From Gallionella sp. (lineage in GTDB: Bacteria; Pseudomonadota; Gammaproteobacteria; Burkholderiales; Gallionellaceae): DNA of 64,000 nucleotides. Each line of letters opens with the position of its first letter. Position 1 is the first letter of the stretch. The notes under the pieces are model-generated. The model was not told the DNA's origin and made no database searches. It worked only from the letters and a program-made list of their open reading frames with translations. The position numbers were made by a program, and so were the translations under genes. The stretch lies in the NCBI GenBank assembly GCA_028710525.1, contig JAQTTY010000001.1, positions 371,143 through 435,142 of the forward strand, read 5' to 3'. Below, in pieces: positions 38,271 through 49,178 of the stretch.

Positions 38271-39725
38271 ATGAGCAAAGCGACAACCATGACCACCGCC
38301 GCCGGTAACGGTATAGGTGATAACCAGAATAGTCTCACCGCAGGCCCGCGCGGCCCAGTGTTGATGGCCGATTATCAATTGATGGAGAAGATGGCGCACT
38401 TCAATCGCGAGCGTGTGCCTGAGCGTGTGGTACATGCCAAGGGTGCGGGGGCTTACGGTAAGTTCACTGTGACGCATGACATCTCGAAATACACTTGTGC
38501 TCAGATATTTTCCAAAGTAGGTAACAGTTGCGAGACTTTCGCACGCTTCTCCACCGTGGCTGGTGAGTTGGGTTCGCCCGATACGGCACGCGATCCGCGC
38601 GGCTTCGCGGTGAAGTTCTATACCGCTGACGGTAACTGGGACATGGTGGGTAACAACACACCGGTGTTCTTTATCCGCGATGCGCTGAAATTCTCCGACT
38701 TCATCCACTCGCAGAAGCGCGACCCGCGCAGCGGCATGCGTGACGCCACCATGCAATGGGACTTCTGGAGTTTATCGCCGGAGTCCTTGCATCAGATCAC
38801 TACGCTGTTTTCCGACCGTGGTATCCCCAAGACCTTACGTCATATGAACGGTTATGGCTCGCATACCTTCAGTCTGTGGAACGCCAAGGGTGAGCGTTAC
38901 TGGGTGAAATGGCACTTCAAGACTATGCAGGGCAACAAGACGCTGACTCAGGCCGAAGCCAACAAGATCGCCGGCGAAGACTTGGATCATCATCGCCGTG
39001 ATTTATTTACTGCGATAGAGAACGGCGATTTTCCGAAGTGGACGGTGATGGTGCAGATCATGCCCGAGCGTGATGCCGAGACCTATGCCATCCATCCCTT
39101 CGATGTCACCAAGGTGTGGCCGCATGCGGACTATCCTTTGCAAGAAGTCGGCGTGCTGGAGTTGAATCGCAATCCGCAGAACTACTTCGCTGAAGTCGAA
39201 CAAGCCGCTTTCGAACCCGGCAATCTGCCACGCGGCATGGGCGCTTCGCCGGACAAGATGTTGCAGGCACGCATCCTGTCCTACCCCGATGCGCATCGTT
39301 ATCGCATCGGTGTGAACTACGCCGCACTGGAGGTGAACAAGCCGCGTATCCCAGTGCAGCACTATCACCGTGATGGCGCGACTCGCTTTGATGGCAATAG
39401 TGGTAGCGCGGTGAACTATCAGCCCAACAGCTTTGGCGGGCCGGTCGATGTTGCGGCTTACAAGGAGCCCCCCTTGCGTATCTCGGGCGATGCTGATCGT
39501 TATGACCATAGAGCCGGTAACGACGACTATCAACAGGCCGGCGCTTTGTACCGCTTGATGAGTGCCGAGCAAAAACGCCAGTTGATCGCTAACTTAGTCG
39601 GTGCGCTGCAAGGCGTGCCCGAGTTCATCCAGGTGCGTCAGCTCAAACACTTCTATCAGGCTGACCCGGCTTATGGTCAGGGGGTAGCAGAGGGCTTGGG
39701 CATTGCGCTGAACAAAGTGATCTAA
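38271..39725 (+). CDS. Catalase (monofunctional, heme-dependent)
   Basis: [76 protein letters not shown]. Confidence 0.96.
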   Translation: MSKATTMTTAAGNGIGDNQNSLTAGPRGPVLMADYQLMEKMAHFNRERVPERVVHAKGAGAYGKFTVTHDISKYTCAQIFSKVGNSCETFARFSTVAGELGSPDTARDPRGFAVKFYTADGNWDMVGNNTPVFFIRDALKFSDFIHSQKRDPRSGMRDATMQWDFWSLSPESLHQITTLFSDRGIPKTLRHMNGYGSHTFSLWNAKGERYWVKWHFKTMQGNKTLTQAEANKIAGEDLDHHRRDLFTAIENGDFPKWTVMVQIMPERDAETYAIHPFDVTKVWPHADYPLQEVGVLELNRNPQNYFAEVEQAAFEPGNLPRGMGASPDKMLQARILSYPDAHRYRIGVNYAALEVNKPRIPVQHYHRDGATRFDGNSGSAVNYQPNSFGGPVDVAAYKEPPLRISGDADRYDHRAGNDDYQQAGALYRLMSAEQKRQLIANLVGALQGVPEFIQVRQLKHFYQADPAYGQGVAEGLGIALNKVI

Positions 39726-39795
39726 AGCTGTCAGCTTGTGCGTGGGGCGAACTTACGCACAAGCGGCAATCAAATATTCAGGATAGGAGTACACC

Positions 39796-39939
39796 ATGCA
39801 TACCCTCAATCAACTCACCCAGCAATTCACTCCGTATCTACATGCTTTTTCCCATGCGCTCGCCTGTCTGGGCTTAGGCATGGAAGGAGCGGTCGCATAC
39901 GACGATGATGCGTTCTCCGAGCACACTCAGTCATCTTAA
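39796..39939 (+). CDS. Putative 47-aa small protein downstream of catalase
   Basis: MHTLNQLTQQFTPYLHAFSHALACLGLGMEGAVAYDDDAFSEHTQSS* with AGGAG Shine-Dalgarno (GATAGGAGTACACCATG); below the ORF-track cutoff. Confidence 0.5.
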   Translation: MHTLNQLTQQFTPYLHAFSHALACLGLGMEGAVAYDDDAFSEHTQSS

Positions 39940-40111
39940 AGATAGGATGAGATTAAGTTATATGATTGAATAAAAGGAAACATTTCCTCAAAGCTTTAAA
40001 GAGGTGGCAACTTCGGTCTGTTCTCGAAGCTTTGCCAAGATTCTGAGTGGGATAGGGTAGTCGCTACTCGGCAGCAAAGTAGCTATCGCGTATTTCACGA
40101 GGAGTCCAAAT

Positions 40112-41746
40112 GTGAGCATCCAGAGCAGAACCATCACGATAAAAACCAAGCTATCACTCGTCATATTGATCGTGATGCTGGGTCTATTGGCCATTTCGGC
40201 CTTTGCCTTGTACAACGAAAGAGCTAACTTACTTAAAGACAGGCAGACTAAGACGCGCCACGTGGTTGATACGGCTTATGGTGTGCTTACTTATCAGTAC
40301 AGCTTGCAGAGCAAGGGACTGTTGAGTGAAGAACAGGCCAAGATCATCGCATTAGATGCCATCAAAGCGCTGCGCTATGACGACAAAGAATATTTTTGGA
40401 TCAACGATCTCACGCCCACGGTGTTGATGCACCCCATCAAGCCAGCCTTAGATGGCAAAGATGTGACAGACCTCAAAGATCCGAATGGCAAACATCTTTT
40501 CGTCGAGTTTGCCAACATAGTCAAGAAAGACGGTGCGGGTTTTGTCAGTTATCTGTGGCCCAAGCCGAGCTTTGATCAACCAGTGGAAAAGATATCGTAT
40601 GTGAAAGGTTTTGCCCCTTGGGGATGGGTGATAGGTTCGGGCATCTATCTCGATGACATAGATGCGATCTTTTGGAATTCGACTAAATGGATGATGGGCA
40701 TCATCGCCGCACTGATGGTTGTGATCTACATCTTGTTGCAGATGGTCATACGCAGCGTCACCAATCCGCTATCGGATATTCAACACGCTATCCAGCGTAT
40801 TCAGTCCACCAAAGACCTTTCACAACGTGTGCAACTGACTCGTAACGACGAGATCGGACATATCGCCAACTCCTTCAATCAGATGGTGGAAAGTTTCCAG
40901 CAGATCATCCATCAGGTCATCAGTGGCGCGCATGAAGTGCAAAAGAGCTCAGAACATCTGAATGAAGTGTCGGGACGCGTATTGCTCAGCTCGAATACTC
41001 AGAGTGCCGAGGCTACTTCTGTCGCATCGGTGACCGAAAAGATGTTGAACAGCATAGGCCAAGTCTCCAATAACACTCGGCAGACCTACAGCATCGCTCA
41101 AGAGTCAGGCGCGCTCTCCATACAAGGCGAACAGACTGTGAATGATGCCGCCGAGGAGATGAGCAAGATTGCTGATGCAGTGAACCAATCTTCGGGATCC
41201 ATCAATCAACTGGGCGAAGAATCGAAACAGATCTCTGCCATCGTCCAGACTATCAAAGAGATCGCCGATCAAACCAATCTGTTGGCATTGAATGCTGCCA
41301 TCGAAGCCGCTCGTGCGGGAGAACAAGGCCGTGGTTTCGCCGTGGTGGCCGATGAGGTGCGCAAGCTGGCAGAGCGTACCAGTAAGGCTACGGTTGAGAT
41401 TTCGAGCATGATAGATCGCATCCAGAGCGAGACTCGCGAGGCTGTCGATGGAATGCGGGAAGGTTCAGAGCGTGTCAGCGGAGGCGTCGAAAAAGCCCAT
41501 CAAGCCGGAAAATCCATGGTGACGATACGTCAAGGAGCGCAGCAGGTATTGGATTCGGTCAATGAGATCACTGCGGCACTTCAGGAGCAAAGTGATGCTG
41601 GCGGTCAAGTTGCTCAAGGCGTGGAAAGTATCGCAAGAATGGCAGATGAGAACTGTTCTGCGGTCTCCGAGATCGCCGCGACTGCCGAGCGGCTGGCGCA
41701 GATGGCAAATACACTGCAAGAGTCGGTGAATCAATTCAAGGCTTGA
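40112..41746 (+). CDS. Methyl-accepting chemotaxis protein with single Cache domain
   Basis: Cache-type [48 protein letters not shown] signalling tip [50 protein letters not shown] start. Confidence 0.94.
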   Translation: MSIQSRTITIKTKLSLVILIVMLGLLAISAFALYNERANLLKDRQTKTRHVVDTAYGVLTYQYSLQSKGLLSEEQAKIIALDAIKALRYDDKEYFWINDLTPTVLMHPIKPALDGKDVTDLKDPNGKHLFVEFANIVKKDGAGFVSYLWPKPSFDQPVEKISYVKGFAPWGWVIGSGIYLDDIDAIFWNSTKWMMGIIAALMVVIYILLQMVIRSVTNPLSDIQHAIQRIQSTKDLSQRVQLTRNDEIGHIANSFNQMVESFQQIIHQVISGAHEVQKSSEHLNEVSGRVLLSSNTQSAEATSVASVTEKMLNSIGQVSNNTRQTYSIAQESGALSIQGEQTVNDAAEEMSKIADAVNQSSGSINQLGEESKQISAIVQTIKEIADQTNLLALNAAIEAARAGEQGRGFAVVADEVRKLAERTSKATVEISSMIDRIQSETREAVDGMREGSERVSGGVEKAHQAGKSMVTIRQGAQQVLDSVNEITAALQEQSDAGGQVAQGVESIARMADENCSAVSEIAATAERLAQMANTLQESVNQFKA

Positions 41747-41817
41747 AAAGTTGCTCGGCTGATATTCTCAGGTAAAGGCCCGTTTCAGCTTAGCTAATTT
41801 TTGTAGGTACCAAGACA

Positions 41818-41847
41818 AAGGCCTCCCCATTACTGGAGAGGCCTTTA
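41818..41847. terminator. Bidirectional terminator between MCP and yceI operon
   Basis: AAAGGCCTC...GAGGCCTTT inverted repeat with flanking A/T tracts. Confidence 0.75.
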
Positions 41848-41870
41848 TCTTTGGTGCTTTAGCTATTGAC

Positions 41871-42437
41871 TTACTCTTTGATCGCTTCGACTGGAATGGT
41901 CAGGACTACATCATCACTTACATAGGGTGCGTATTTTCCAGCGTTGAATTCGGTACGCTTGATAGTAGTTGTGGCAGTCACACCGCATGCATCCTTTTTC
42001 AGCATCGGATGAGGCATGCATAGATAAGAGTTGACGGTAAGAGTGACCGGCTTGGTGATGCCCTTGATGGTCAGGTCGCCATTCACAGCCACCAGTTTGT
42101 CTCCGTCGAACTTGAAGTCATTCGATTTGAAGGTGATGGTGGGGAACTTGGCGGTGTCGAGCAGGCCTTCACCTTGGATATGGCCGTTGAACAGGGTAGA
42201 GCCGGTATTGACCGAAGTCGCATCGATGGTGATGTCTGCCGAGCCGGTATGAGCAGCGCGGTCCAGCACGATCTTGCCCGTGGTCTTGTCGAAACGGCTC
42301 AGCTGCATGGAGTAACCCAAGTGGCTGTACTCGAAACGCGGCAGGGTGTGGTTAGGTTCGAGGTTGTAGGTCTCGGGTGCAGCATAAGCGGTAGAAGCAA
42401 AAGCGGCAGCGAGGGTGAAGGCGACGAGTCTTTTCAT
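41871..42437 (-). CDS. YceI family periplasmic protein
   Basis: Signal peptide, YNLEPNHTLPRFEYSHLG, FPTITFKSNDFKFDGDKLVAVNGDLTIKGITKPVTL. Confidence 0.93.
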   Translation of the reverse strand: MKRLVAFTLAAAFASTAYAAPETYNLEPNHTLPRFEYSHLGYSMQLSRFDKTTGKIVLDRAAHTGSADITIDATSVNTGSTLFNGHIQGEGLLDTAKFPTITFKSNDFKFDGDKLVAVNGDLTIKGITKPVTLTVNSYLCMPHPMLKKDACGVTATTTIKRTEFNAGKYAPYVSDDVVLTIPVEAIKE

Positions 42438-42473
42438 GGTGATACTCCTGTTGATAAGGTTGGTGGGGGAGGA

Positions 42474-43031
42474 CTACTTGCTGCTTGCTACGAAATGAAA
42501 CGTGATGCTGACTTCATTGGCGACCGTGCCGAGGTCGGCCCATAGGCCTGTCCCGATGGCGTAATCGAGGCGGTTCAGTGTCAATGCGCCATCGAAAGTT
42601 GCGGTATTGCCTTGTTGTTTGACGGTGAACGGGGCGGTTACATCTAATGTTTTGCCCTTGATGGTGAGTTTACCCACCGCCTGATAGCGGTCACCGCCCA
42701 GTGCTTTGATGCTACTAGCGACGAAATGTGCCTGCGGAAACTGCTGGGTGTCGAACCATAGTTTGCCCAACACTTCTTCGTCGGCATCACTGTTGCCGGT
42801 ATCTATGCTGGACAGGTCTATGTCTATCTTGGCTAGTGCTGTTGATGGTTTTGCTGGGTCGAAGCGCGCCGTGATGTTGAACTTGGCGAACGAGCCATCG
42901 AGAGGCACGTTCATCTGTTTGTAGCCGAATATCATGCTGCTTTTGGCCAATTGCACATCACTGAATTCAATTGCTTGCGTGGTCGCGCAAGTCAGCAAGG
43001 CGGCTAGTCCCAGAAATTTTGCGATATTCAT
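42474..43031 (-). CDS. YceI family periplasmic protein (second copy)
   Basis: Signal peptide, AKIDIDLSSIDTGNSDADEEVLGKLWFDTQQFPQAHFVASSIKALGGDRYQAVGKLTIKGKTLDVTAPF. Confidence 0.92.
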   Translation of the reverse strand: MNIAKFLGLAALLTCATTQAIEFSDVQLAKSSMIFGYKQMNVPLDGSFAKFNITARFDPAKPSTALAKIDIDLSSIDTGNSDADEEVLGKLWFDTQQFPQAHFVASSIKALGGDRYQAVGKLTIKGKTLDVTAPFTVKQQGNTATFDGALTLNRLDYAIGTGLWADLGTVANEVSITFHFVASSK

Positions 43032-43573
43032 AAGGCTTTCCTTTTCAGCAGGGGCAACATGCGCGACAGAGTGTCGTCACGGTCTATAAAGTGATGCTTG
43101 ATAACGGCGGCCAGATGCAGGGCCAAGAGCAACATCAAGGTATAGCTCAGCAATTCATGGGTGGTCTCCAGTACCTTGCCCAAGGCTTTGTCTTTTTCGA
43201 CCAGATCAGGCAGTTGGAGTAAGCCCAGATAGACCACCGGCACACCTTTGGCGGAACTCATCAACCAGCCACTCACTGGGATGCAGATCATCAATAGATA
43301 GAGCAGATGATGTACGCCGTGCGCGGCGCGCTGCTGCCACAGTGGCAGATTGGCCTGCAGTGCAGGGGGCTTGTGACTTATACGCCAAGCGAGTCGCGCC
43401 ACTACCAGCAACAGCACCGTCACGCCTATCCACTTGTGATAGCTGTACAACTGCAGTTTCAACGGCGACAACTTCAGGTCCGTCATATACATGGCCAAAG
43501 GGATAGTGCTCAGTATCAGCAGGGCGGTCAGCCAATGCAAAACGATAGCGGTGCGAGTGTACTGGGGACTCAT
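43028..43573 (-). CDS. Cytochrome b561
   Basis: TRTAIVLHWLTALLILSTIPLA, YSYHKWIGVTVLLLVVARLAWR, AAHGVHHLLYLLM, LLALHLAAVIKHHFIDRDDTLSRML. Confidence 0.93.
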   Translation of the reverse strand: MSPQYTRTAIVLHWLTALLILSTIPLAMYMTDLKLSPLKLQLYSYHKWIGVTVLLLVVARLAWRISHKPPALQANLPLWQQRAAHGVHHLLYLLMICIPVSGWLMSSAKGVPVVYLGLLQLPDLVEKDKALGKVLETTHELLSYTLMLLLALHLAAVIKHHFIDRDDTLSRMLPLLKRKAL

Positions 43574-43579
43574 GCTGGT

Positions 43580-44032
43580 TTACTCCTGTAGGGCACGGAC
43601 TTGGTCGAAGGCGTTGCGCAATATGCCGAGATTCGAGGTCAAGGCATCGATCTCCGCTTCGCTGAGGCGCTCGAATACCGGTCTTAGGTGATCTAGATGT
43701 TCGGGGAAGATGCGGCCGAATAGTTGCTCGCCTTGGGGGGTGAGTTGGATATGTTGGCAGCGACCGTCTGTGGCCGAGGCGGTTCGCGACACCAGCCCTT
43801 TATCGATCAATCTGTCCATCACGCCGGTCAGCGTACCTTTGGTGATGAGCGTCTTCTCTCCTAACTCCTTGGGTGACATACCTTGTGTGTTGCCCAGTGT
43901 GGCGATGATGTCGAATTGCGGTGGCGTCAGTCCTATGGCGCGGATATGGCTGGCGGAATAAATCTCGAACGCCTGAAAGGTGTCGGAGAGTTCGCGTAGC
44001 AGCGGTAGGAATTTCTTACTCAACATGATCAC
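43580..44032 (-). CDS. MarR family transcriptional regulator
   Basis: wHTH LTPPQFDIIATLGNTQGMSPKELGEKTLITKGTLTGVMDRLIDKGLVSRTASATDGRCQHIQLTPQGEQLF. Confidence 0.92.
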   Translation of the reverse strand: MIMLSKKFLPLLRELSDTFQAFEIYSASHIRAIGLTPPQFDIIATLGNTQGMSPKELGEKTLITKGTLTGVMDRLIDKGLVSRTASATDGRCQHIQLTPQGEQLFGRIFPEHLDHLRPVFERLSEAEIDALTSNLGILRNAFDQVRALQE

Positions 44033-44041
44033 GGGTTTTTA

Positions 44042-44076
44042 GTTCTAGTTAGAACGAATGTTGTTCTAGCTAGAAC
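44042..44076. promoter_or_regulatory. Tandem palindromic operator sites upstream of marR gene
   Basis: GTTCTAGTTAGAAC (44042-44055) and perfect palindrome GTTCTAGCTAGAAC (44063-44076), centres 21 bp apart; TTGACA-like -35 (minus strand) at 44081-44086. Confidence 0.75.
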
Positions 44077-44137
44077 TATGTGTCAAGTAGAGTTTGAAGA
44101 AAAAGTTTTCACCACTTCACGCTCAGGCAAGCAGTGC

Positions 44138-46006
44138 TTATATCTCTATCCTAGTTCCCATTTCGATGACACGGTTCGCCGGTATGCGGAAGAAGTCGGC
44201 GGCATGCATCGCGTTCTTAGATAAACCCAAAAACAATCGACCGCGCCAATGTGTCATATGGGACTTGTTGCCGAGCACGATCATGGCGCGCGAGATAAAA
44301 AAGGAGGTCTCCATCATGTCGAAAGTGAGCCCATCCTCGCGACATAGCGCCAAGGCAGCAGGTATGTCTGGTGTCTCCATAAAGCCGTAGAACAATTTGA
44401 TGCGGTAGAAACCGTGGCCCAGCTCTTTGGTCAGGAAACGGTTGCCGGTGGTGACATAGGGTTTGTCTTCGACGACCACGGTGAGCAGGATATTGCGTTC
44501 GTGCAACACTTGATTGTGTTTGAGGTTATGCATCAAGGCCGAGGGCGCGCCTTCTAGTTCGCTCACCATAAAGATCGCAGTGCCACTCACCCTAGGCGTA
44601 GAGGTCGTCCCTTCTATGACGACTTCTACGGGTATGCTCATACGTTTAACTTCGGCCAACAGCAGGCGGCGTCCACGCCGCCAAGTTGTGAGTACAGTGA
44701 AGGAAATCACAGCCACACCCAGCGGGAACCAGCCTCCCTGCGGGATCTTCAAAGTGTTAGAGGCGAAATAGGCAAGGTCCACACAGAAAATGGCAGCTAT
44801 CAGCGGGATCACCAGAAAGGGTGACCAGCGCCAAGCTACGAGTACAAAGGCAATCAATATGGTGTCGATGAGCATGGTGCCGGTGACTGCTATGCCATAG
44901 GCTGCGGCTAGATTGGTGGAACTCTGGAAGGTGAACACCAGATAGACCACGGCGAGATACAAGGTCCAGTTGGTGAGTGGTACATAGATCTGGCCCTGTG
45001 CCCGGAAGGAAGTCTGCAATATCGGCATGCGCGGTAAAAAGCCCATCTGTACCGATTGGTGCGCAACAGAGAATGCACCCGAAATCACCGCTTGCGACGC
45101 GATGATGGTGGCCGCAGTGGCGAGCAGTACCAAGGGGAACTGTGCCCAAGCGGGCGCGAGCAGATAGAAGGGGCTTGCGATGGCGGTTGGGTCTTGCAAG
45201 AGCAAAGCGCCTTGACCGAAATAGTTCAGCACTAGGGCGGGTAGTACGAAACCGAACCAAGTGAGACGGATGGGGAAACGGCCAAAATGTCCCATATCGG
45301 TATACAGCGCCTCCCCACCGGTCACTGCCAAGACGATGCTGCCCAAGGATAAAAAGGCTAACCAAGGATCGTTGCTGAAGTATTGGTAGGCGTAGTAAGG
45401 ATTAAGTGCCAGCATCACATGCGGGCTATGCAAGATGGCGCGCAGTCCAAATGTGGCTAGACAGATGAACCACAATATCATGATGGGGCCAAACGCCATC
45501 CCCACCGCGCCGGTACCGCGCTTCTGCACCATGAATAATATGGTCAGCACCAGCAGCGTTAGCGGGATGACATAAGTACCGAGATGCGGGGCGACAACAT
45601 GTAGACCTTCTATCGCTGAAAGGACTGAGATGGCCGGAGTGATCATGCTGTCGCCGTAGAATAGCGCCGCTGCAAAGATGCCCAGTGCGCCGATCAGCCA
45701 GCGATATCGAGAAGTTGGTGAGGTGAGGGTGTTTACCAGCGCTAGTAGGGCCAGCGAGCCGCCTTCGCCGCGGTTGTCAGCTCGCATGATGATGGTCACA
45801 TACTTGAGCGACACCAACAGCATGATGGTCCAGAACATCAGCGACAACACACCAAGGATGTTGGCCTCGACCACCGGTAGCGGATGAGGGCCAGCAAAGG
45901 TCTCCTTGAGCGCGTATAGAGGGCTAGTGCCGATGTCGCCATACACCACGCCGATCGCGCCTAGCATCAAAGCGGACAAGCGATGTTTGTGAGTGGTAGC
46001 AGACAT
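44138..46006 (-). CDS. kup: Potassium transporter Kup
   Basis: [47 protein letters not shown], Kup C-terminus with FFISRAMI. Confidence 0.95.
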   Translation of the reverse strand: MSATTHKHRLSALMLGAIGVVYGDIGTSPLYALKETFAGPHPLPVVEANILGVLSLMFWTIMLLVSLKYVTIIMRADNRGEGGSLALLALVNTLTSPTSRYRWLIGALGIFAAALFYGDSMITPAISVLSAIEGLHVVAPHLGTYVIPLTLLVLTILFMVQKRGTGAVGMAFGPIMILWFICLATFGLRAILHSPHVMLALNPYYAYQYFSNDPWLAFLSLGSIVLAVTGGEALYTDMGHFGRFPIRLTWFGFVLPALVLNYFGQGALLLQDPTAIASPFYLLAPAWAQFPLVLLATAATIIASQAVISGAFSVAHQSVQMGFLPRMPILQTSFRAQGQIYVPLTNWTLYLAVVYLVFTFQSSTNLAAAYGIAVTGTMLIDTILIAFVLVAWRWSPFLVIPLIAAIFCVDLAYFASNTLKIPQGGWFPLGVAVISFTVLTTWRRGRRLLLAEVKRMSIPVEVVIEGTTSTPRVSGTAIFMVSELEGAPSALMHNLKHNQVLHERNILLTVVVEDKPYVTTGNRFLTKELGHGFYRIKLFYGFMETPDIPAALALCREDGLTFDMMETSFFISRAMIVLGNKSHMTHWRGRLFLGLSKNAMHAADFFRIPANRVIEMGTRIEI

Positions 46007-46073
46007 GGGCTAGGTCGAAAAAAGTTGCCGCACTCTACGCCCTAAAAACATCTGCCGCAATGCAATGGCCATG

Positions 46074-47363
46074 CTAAGGCAGGTTCATATAACGGCAGTT
46101 GGTCTCGCGTATGAATAGTACTGCGATCCATCCCATCAGGGAGAATCCCAACATGATGGCGATGCCAGACTGATAGTCGGCGAGGTTGCGTACACCCGTG
46201 GTATGCGCACTTTGGTCTATCGCCCAACCTACTAGCGGCTGCATGATGGCGGTACCGAGGAAGCCGCCGGTATTGACCACGCTGGTGGCCATGCCGGACA
46301 GCGCGTGACGGTTCACTTCCTTGGCGCATGACCAAGTCAGGGTGAAGCCGGATGCGCCCAGTCCCATGATGAAAAATAGTGAATAACTTACGCTGTTGCT
46401 CATGGCGATGCCGAACAACCATGGCAACCAGCACAGACTATAGGTGGCCGCTGCGGCGATCATCACGGGTTTGCGCTTGCCTAAGCGGTCAGACAAAGTG
46501 CCGATGAAAAATGCGCCGAGTGCAAAGCCGGCCATCAAGATGGAAGTGTGACTGGTGGCGCTGCCTCTATCCATGCCATAGACATCCTGCAGAAAAGGCA
46601 CGGCCCACAGGCCGCCGAAGGCGAACAGTGAGCCTGCTATACCGGTGTTGACCCACAGCCCTGGCCAAGTGGCGCGGTTCTTTAAGACTTCCAGCAGGCC
46701 GTCATACCAATGACCCTCGCGCGCTGGATGTGCAGCTAGGCCATCCAATTCACGCAAGCTAGGCAGGCCCACGCTGGTAGGGTTGTCACGTACAAATAGC
46801 CAAGCCAAAGTGGCAAGCAGCAAAGAGAACACGCCGATGTCTATAAACACGCTGCGCCAAGTCATCACCGCAAGCGCGGCGCTGAGGGGCGAGGTGGCGA
46901 GGATGGAGCCTACGTTACCCATCAGTATGGTCATGCCGGTCATGGTGGCGAAATGGCGGTCATGGAACCAAGCTGCGTTGAGTTTGAGCATGGAGATGAA
47001 CATCACCGAAACGCCTAGTCCCACTAGCAAACGTCCCGTCGAAGCTGCGGCTAAGGTCTCGGCGCTACCGAATAGGATGGCTCCAATCCCAGCTAACACA
47101 CCGCCTATGGTCACGATGCGGCGCGGGCCCCAGGTGTCGGCCAGCACGCCAGTGGGAATCTGCATCACGGTATACACATAAAAGTAGGTCGCGGCCAAAC
47201 TGCCCAATGCGGCGCTGCTGGCATGGAAGGTCTGTTGTAGGTCGGAGGCGATGGCGCCCGGCGCGAAGCGGTGGAAGAAGGACAGGATATAGGCCATGCC
47301 AACGATGATGAAGGCACTCCAGCGCAGGCGGACGAGACGTTGAGACTGTGTGGGTGTGAGCAT
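46074..47363 (-). CDS. Major facilitator superfamily transporter
   Basis: 12-TM pattern; YVYTVMQIPTGVLADTWGPRRIVTIGG MFS loop motif. Confidence 0.92.
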   Translation of the reverse strand: MLTPTQSQRLVRLRWSAFIIVGMAYILSFFHRFAPGAIASDLQQTFHASSAALGSLAATYFYVYTVMQIPTGVLADTWGPRRIVTIGGVLAGIGAILFGSAETLAAASTGRLLVGLGVSVMFISMLKLNAAWFHDRHFATMTGMTILMGNVGSILATSPLSAALAVMTWRSVFIDIGVFSLLLATLAWLFVRDNPTSVGLPSLRELDGLAAHPAREGHWYDGLLEVLKNRATWPGLWVNTGIAGSLFAFGGLWAVPFLQDVYGMDRGSATSHTSILMAGFALGAFFIGTLSDRLGKRKPVMIAAAATYSLCWLPWLFGIAMSNSVSYSLFFIMGLGASGFTLTWSCAKEVNRHALSGMATSVVNTGGFLGTAIMQPLVGWAIDQSAHTTGVRNLADYQSGIAIMLGFSLMGWIAVLFIRETNCRYMNLP

Positions 47364-47377
47364 TGATAGGGTACGGG

Positions 47378-48109
47378 TCAGTGTTGTTGGTGTTGTCTAT
47401 ACAGTATGAGCGCTGCCCAGCCTATCGCGAGCAGCATGAGTAGGCCACCCAAGGTGTGGGCGAACGCGCCCCAACCTTGGGAGTGGCTCAGTTGTCCGAT
47501 GCTCGAAAGCAGGTAGATCCAGTCATGCGGCCCGTCTTCGCCGGTGTGTCCGCCCAGCAGGATAAGTTGTGGATGCAGTGCGTCATAGATGTAGGGTGCG
47601 AGGTCGACCAAACTGACACTAGTCCACCATAGACACAGCGCAGCCGCGTAGTTGTCATGGTTCTTGTACACAAAGGCGATGCCTATGGCAAAGGGTAAGG
47701 CCAATTGGAACAAGCTACCACCCAGTATGGTCATGAACTCACCGAACGGCATAAGCAGCACGTGGCCTGCTTCGTGTATCGGTAACAAAATGAGGTGCAT
47801 AAAGGACGTGCCAAACTCACCGTCCTGGTAGTCGTAACCGAATAAGGTATAGCTCCAAAGGGTTAGCAACACTAAGGTGGCGCAGCGTGCGTAGAAGGAA
47901 ACTGAATCTTGTGTGGGCAGCGGGGCGAGTAGATAGTCCAGCCAGCCGGCCTTGGCTGTTTCCTCTTCTGCTACGCAAGAAGCAATCACTTCAGGATTCG
48001 GCAAGTACTTGAAGAAGTAGATGCCGCATGTTGGACACGCTGCGCTGTCCGGCAACGCTTGCGGCAGCTTATGCCCGCACTTGGGGCAGTATGTGTAGGT
48101 GCGGGACAT
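47378..48109 (-). CDS. Zinc-ribbon membrane protein with HEAGH motif (M50-like)
   Basis: N-terminal CPKCGHKLPQ...CPTCGIYFFKY, TMs, LPIHEAGHVLLMPFGEF. Confidence 0.75.
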   Translation of the reverse strand: MSRTYTYCPKCGHKLPQALPDSAACPTCGIYFFKYLPNPEVIASCVAEEETAKAGWLDYLLAPLPTQDSVSFYARCATLVLLTLWSYTLFGYDYQDGEFGTSFMHLILLPIHEAGHVLLMPFGEFMTILGGSLFQLALPFAIGIAFVYKNHDNYAAALCLWWTSVSLVDLAPYIYDALHPQLILLGGHTGEDGPHDWIYLLSSIGQLSHSQGWGAFAHTLGGLLMLLAIGWAALILYRQHQQH

Positions 48110-48117
48110 ATAAGGCC

Positions 48118-49137
48118 TCAGCCAAGTTCGCGCACGGACTTGCAACATTCCGCGATCAGCGCCGGACCACGGTAGATCAGGCCGCTATATATCTGTACAA
48201 GAGTGGCACCTGCTTGCATCTTCTCGGCCGCGTCCGCGCCGCTCAGTATGCCGCCCACACCTATGATGGGCAGTGCGCCTTGCAGATGACTGGCTAGCGC
48301 CCTTATCACCACAGTGGATTTATCACGCACCGGCGCGCCGCTCAGGCCACCGGTCTCTGAGCCGTGCGGCAGATGAGCGACTGCATCGCGTGCCAGTGTG
48401 GTGTTGGTGGCGATCACGCCGTCTATCTGATGTTGCATCAGCAAACGTGCGATCTGCTCGATCTGATCTGCTTCCATATCTGGCGCGATCTTGAGCGCGA
48501 TAGGTACATAGCGCCCATGCTGATCAGCTAGCTTGGTCTGTTCGGCCTTGAGTAGCGAGAGCAGGCTATCCAAGGCCGCGTCGGTCTGTAACTGGCGCAA
48601 ATTCTTGGTGTTGGGCGAAGAGATGTTGACTGTGATATAGCTGGCATGGGCATACACCTTGCGCATGCAGATCAGATAATCGTCGGCCGCGTTCTCTATG
48701 GGCGTGACGGCGTTCTTGCCGATGTTGATGCCCAAGATGCCCTTGAATTTGGCGGCTTGCACATTGGCGATTAGTGCATCCACACCTTCATTGTTGAAGC
48801 CCATGCGGTTGATGATGGCGTGCGCAGCAGGCAGACGGAATAAGCGCGGCTGTGGATTACCGGGCTGAGCCAGCGGGGTGATGGTGCCGATCTCTATACT
48901 GCCGAAACCCAATGCGGCCAAGCCGTTTATGCAATCTCCGTTCTTGTCCAATCCAGCGGCTAAGCCGACTGGGTTAGGGAACTCCAGCCCCATCACGGTA
49001 CGCGGGTCGGCTGGGATGCGAGGCGCGAGCAGACCGCTCAAGCCCAGCTTGTAAGCAGCGTTCAGGCCGCTCAAAGTGGCATGGTGGGCAGCCTCGGGGC
49101 TGAGTTGGAACAGGGCGGGGCGCAGTAATGGATACAT
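48118..49137 (-). CDS. pyrD: Dihydroorotate dehydrogenase (quinone)
   Basis: [84 protein letters not shown]. Confidence 0.96.
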   Translation of the reverse strand: MYPLLRPALFQLSPEAAHHATLSGLNAAYKLGLSGLLAPRIPADPRTVMGLEFPNPVGLAAGLDKNGDCINGLAALGFGSIEIGTITPLAQPGNPQPRLFRLPAAHAIINRMGFNNEGVDALIANVQAAKFKGILGINIGKNAVTPIENAADDYLICMRKVYAHASYITVNISSPNTKNLRQLQTDAALDSLLSLLKAEQTKLADQHGRYVPIALKIAPDMEADQIEQIARLLMQHQIDGVIATNTTLARDAVAHLPHGSETGGLSGAPVRDKSTVVIRALASHLQGALPIIGVGGILSGADAAEKMQAGATLVQIYSGLIYRGPALIAECCKSVRELG

Positions 49138-49178
49138 GGATGTTCTTTCGACAGGCCGGACGCACCGGCGGGTGTACT

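Noticed and set aside
39003-39572. 189-aa minus-strand ORF opposite catalase
   Set aside because: Antisense shadow ORF inside a confident catalase gene
39988-40215. 75-aa minus-strand hydrophobic ORF overlapping the MCP start
   Set aside because: Hydrophobicity is explained by being antisense to the MCP signal anchor; no ribosome-binding evidence considered convincing
41871-43031. Two adjacent yceI genes as a novel system
   Set aside because: Duplicate YceI genes with cytochrome b561 are a common arrangement; only the operator pair was retained as interesting
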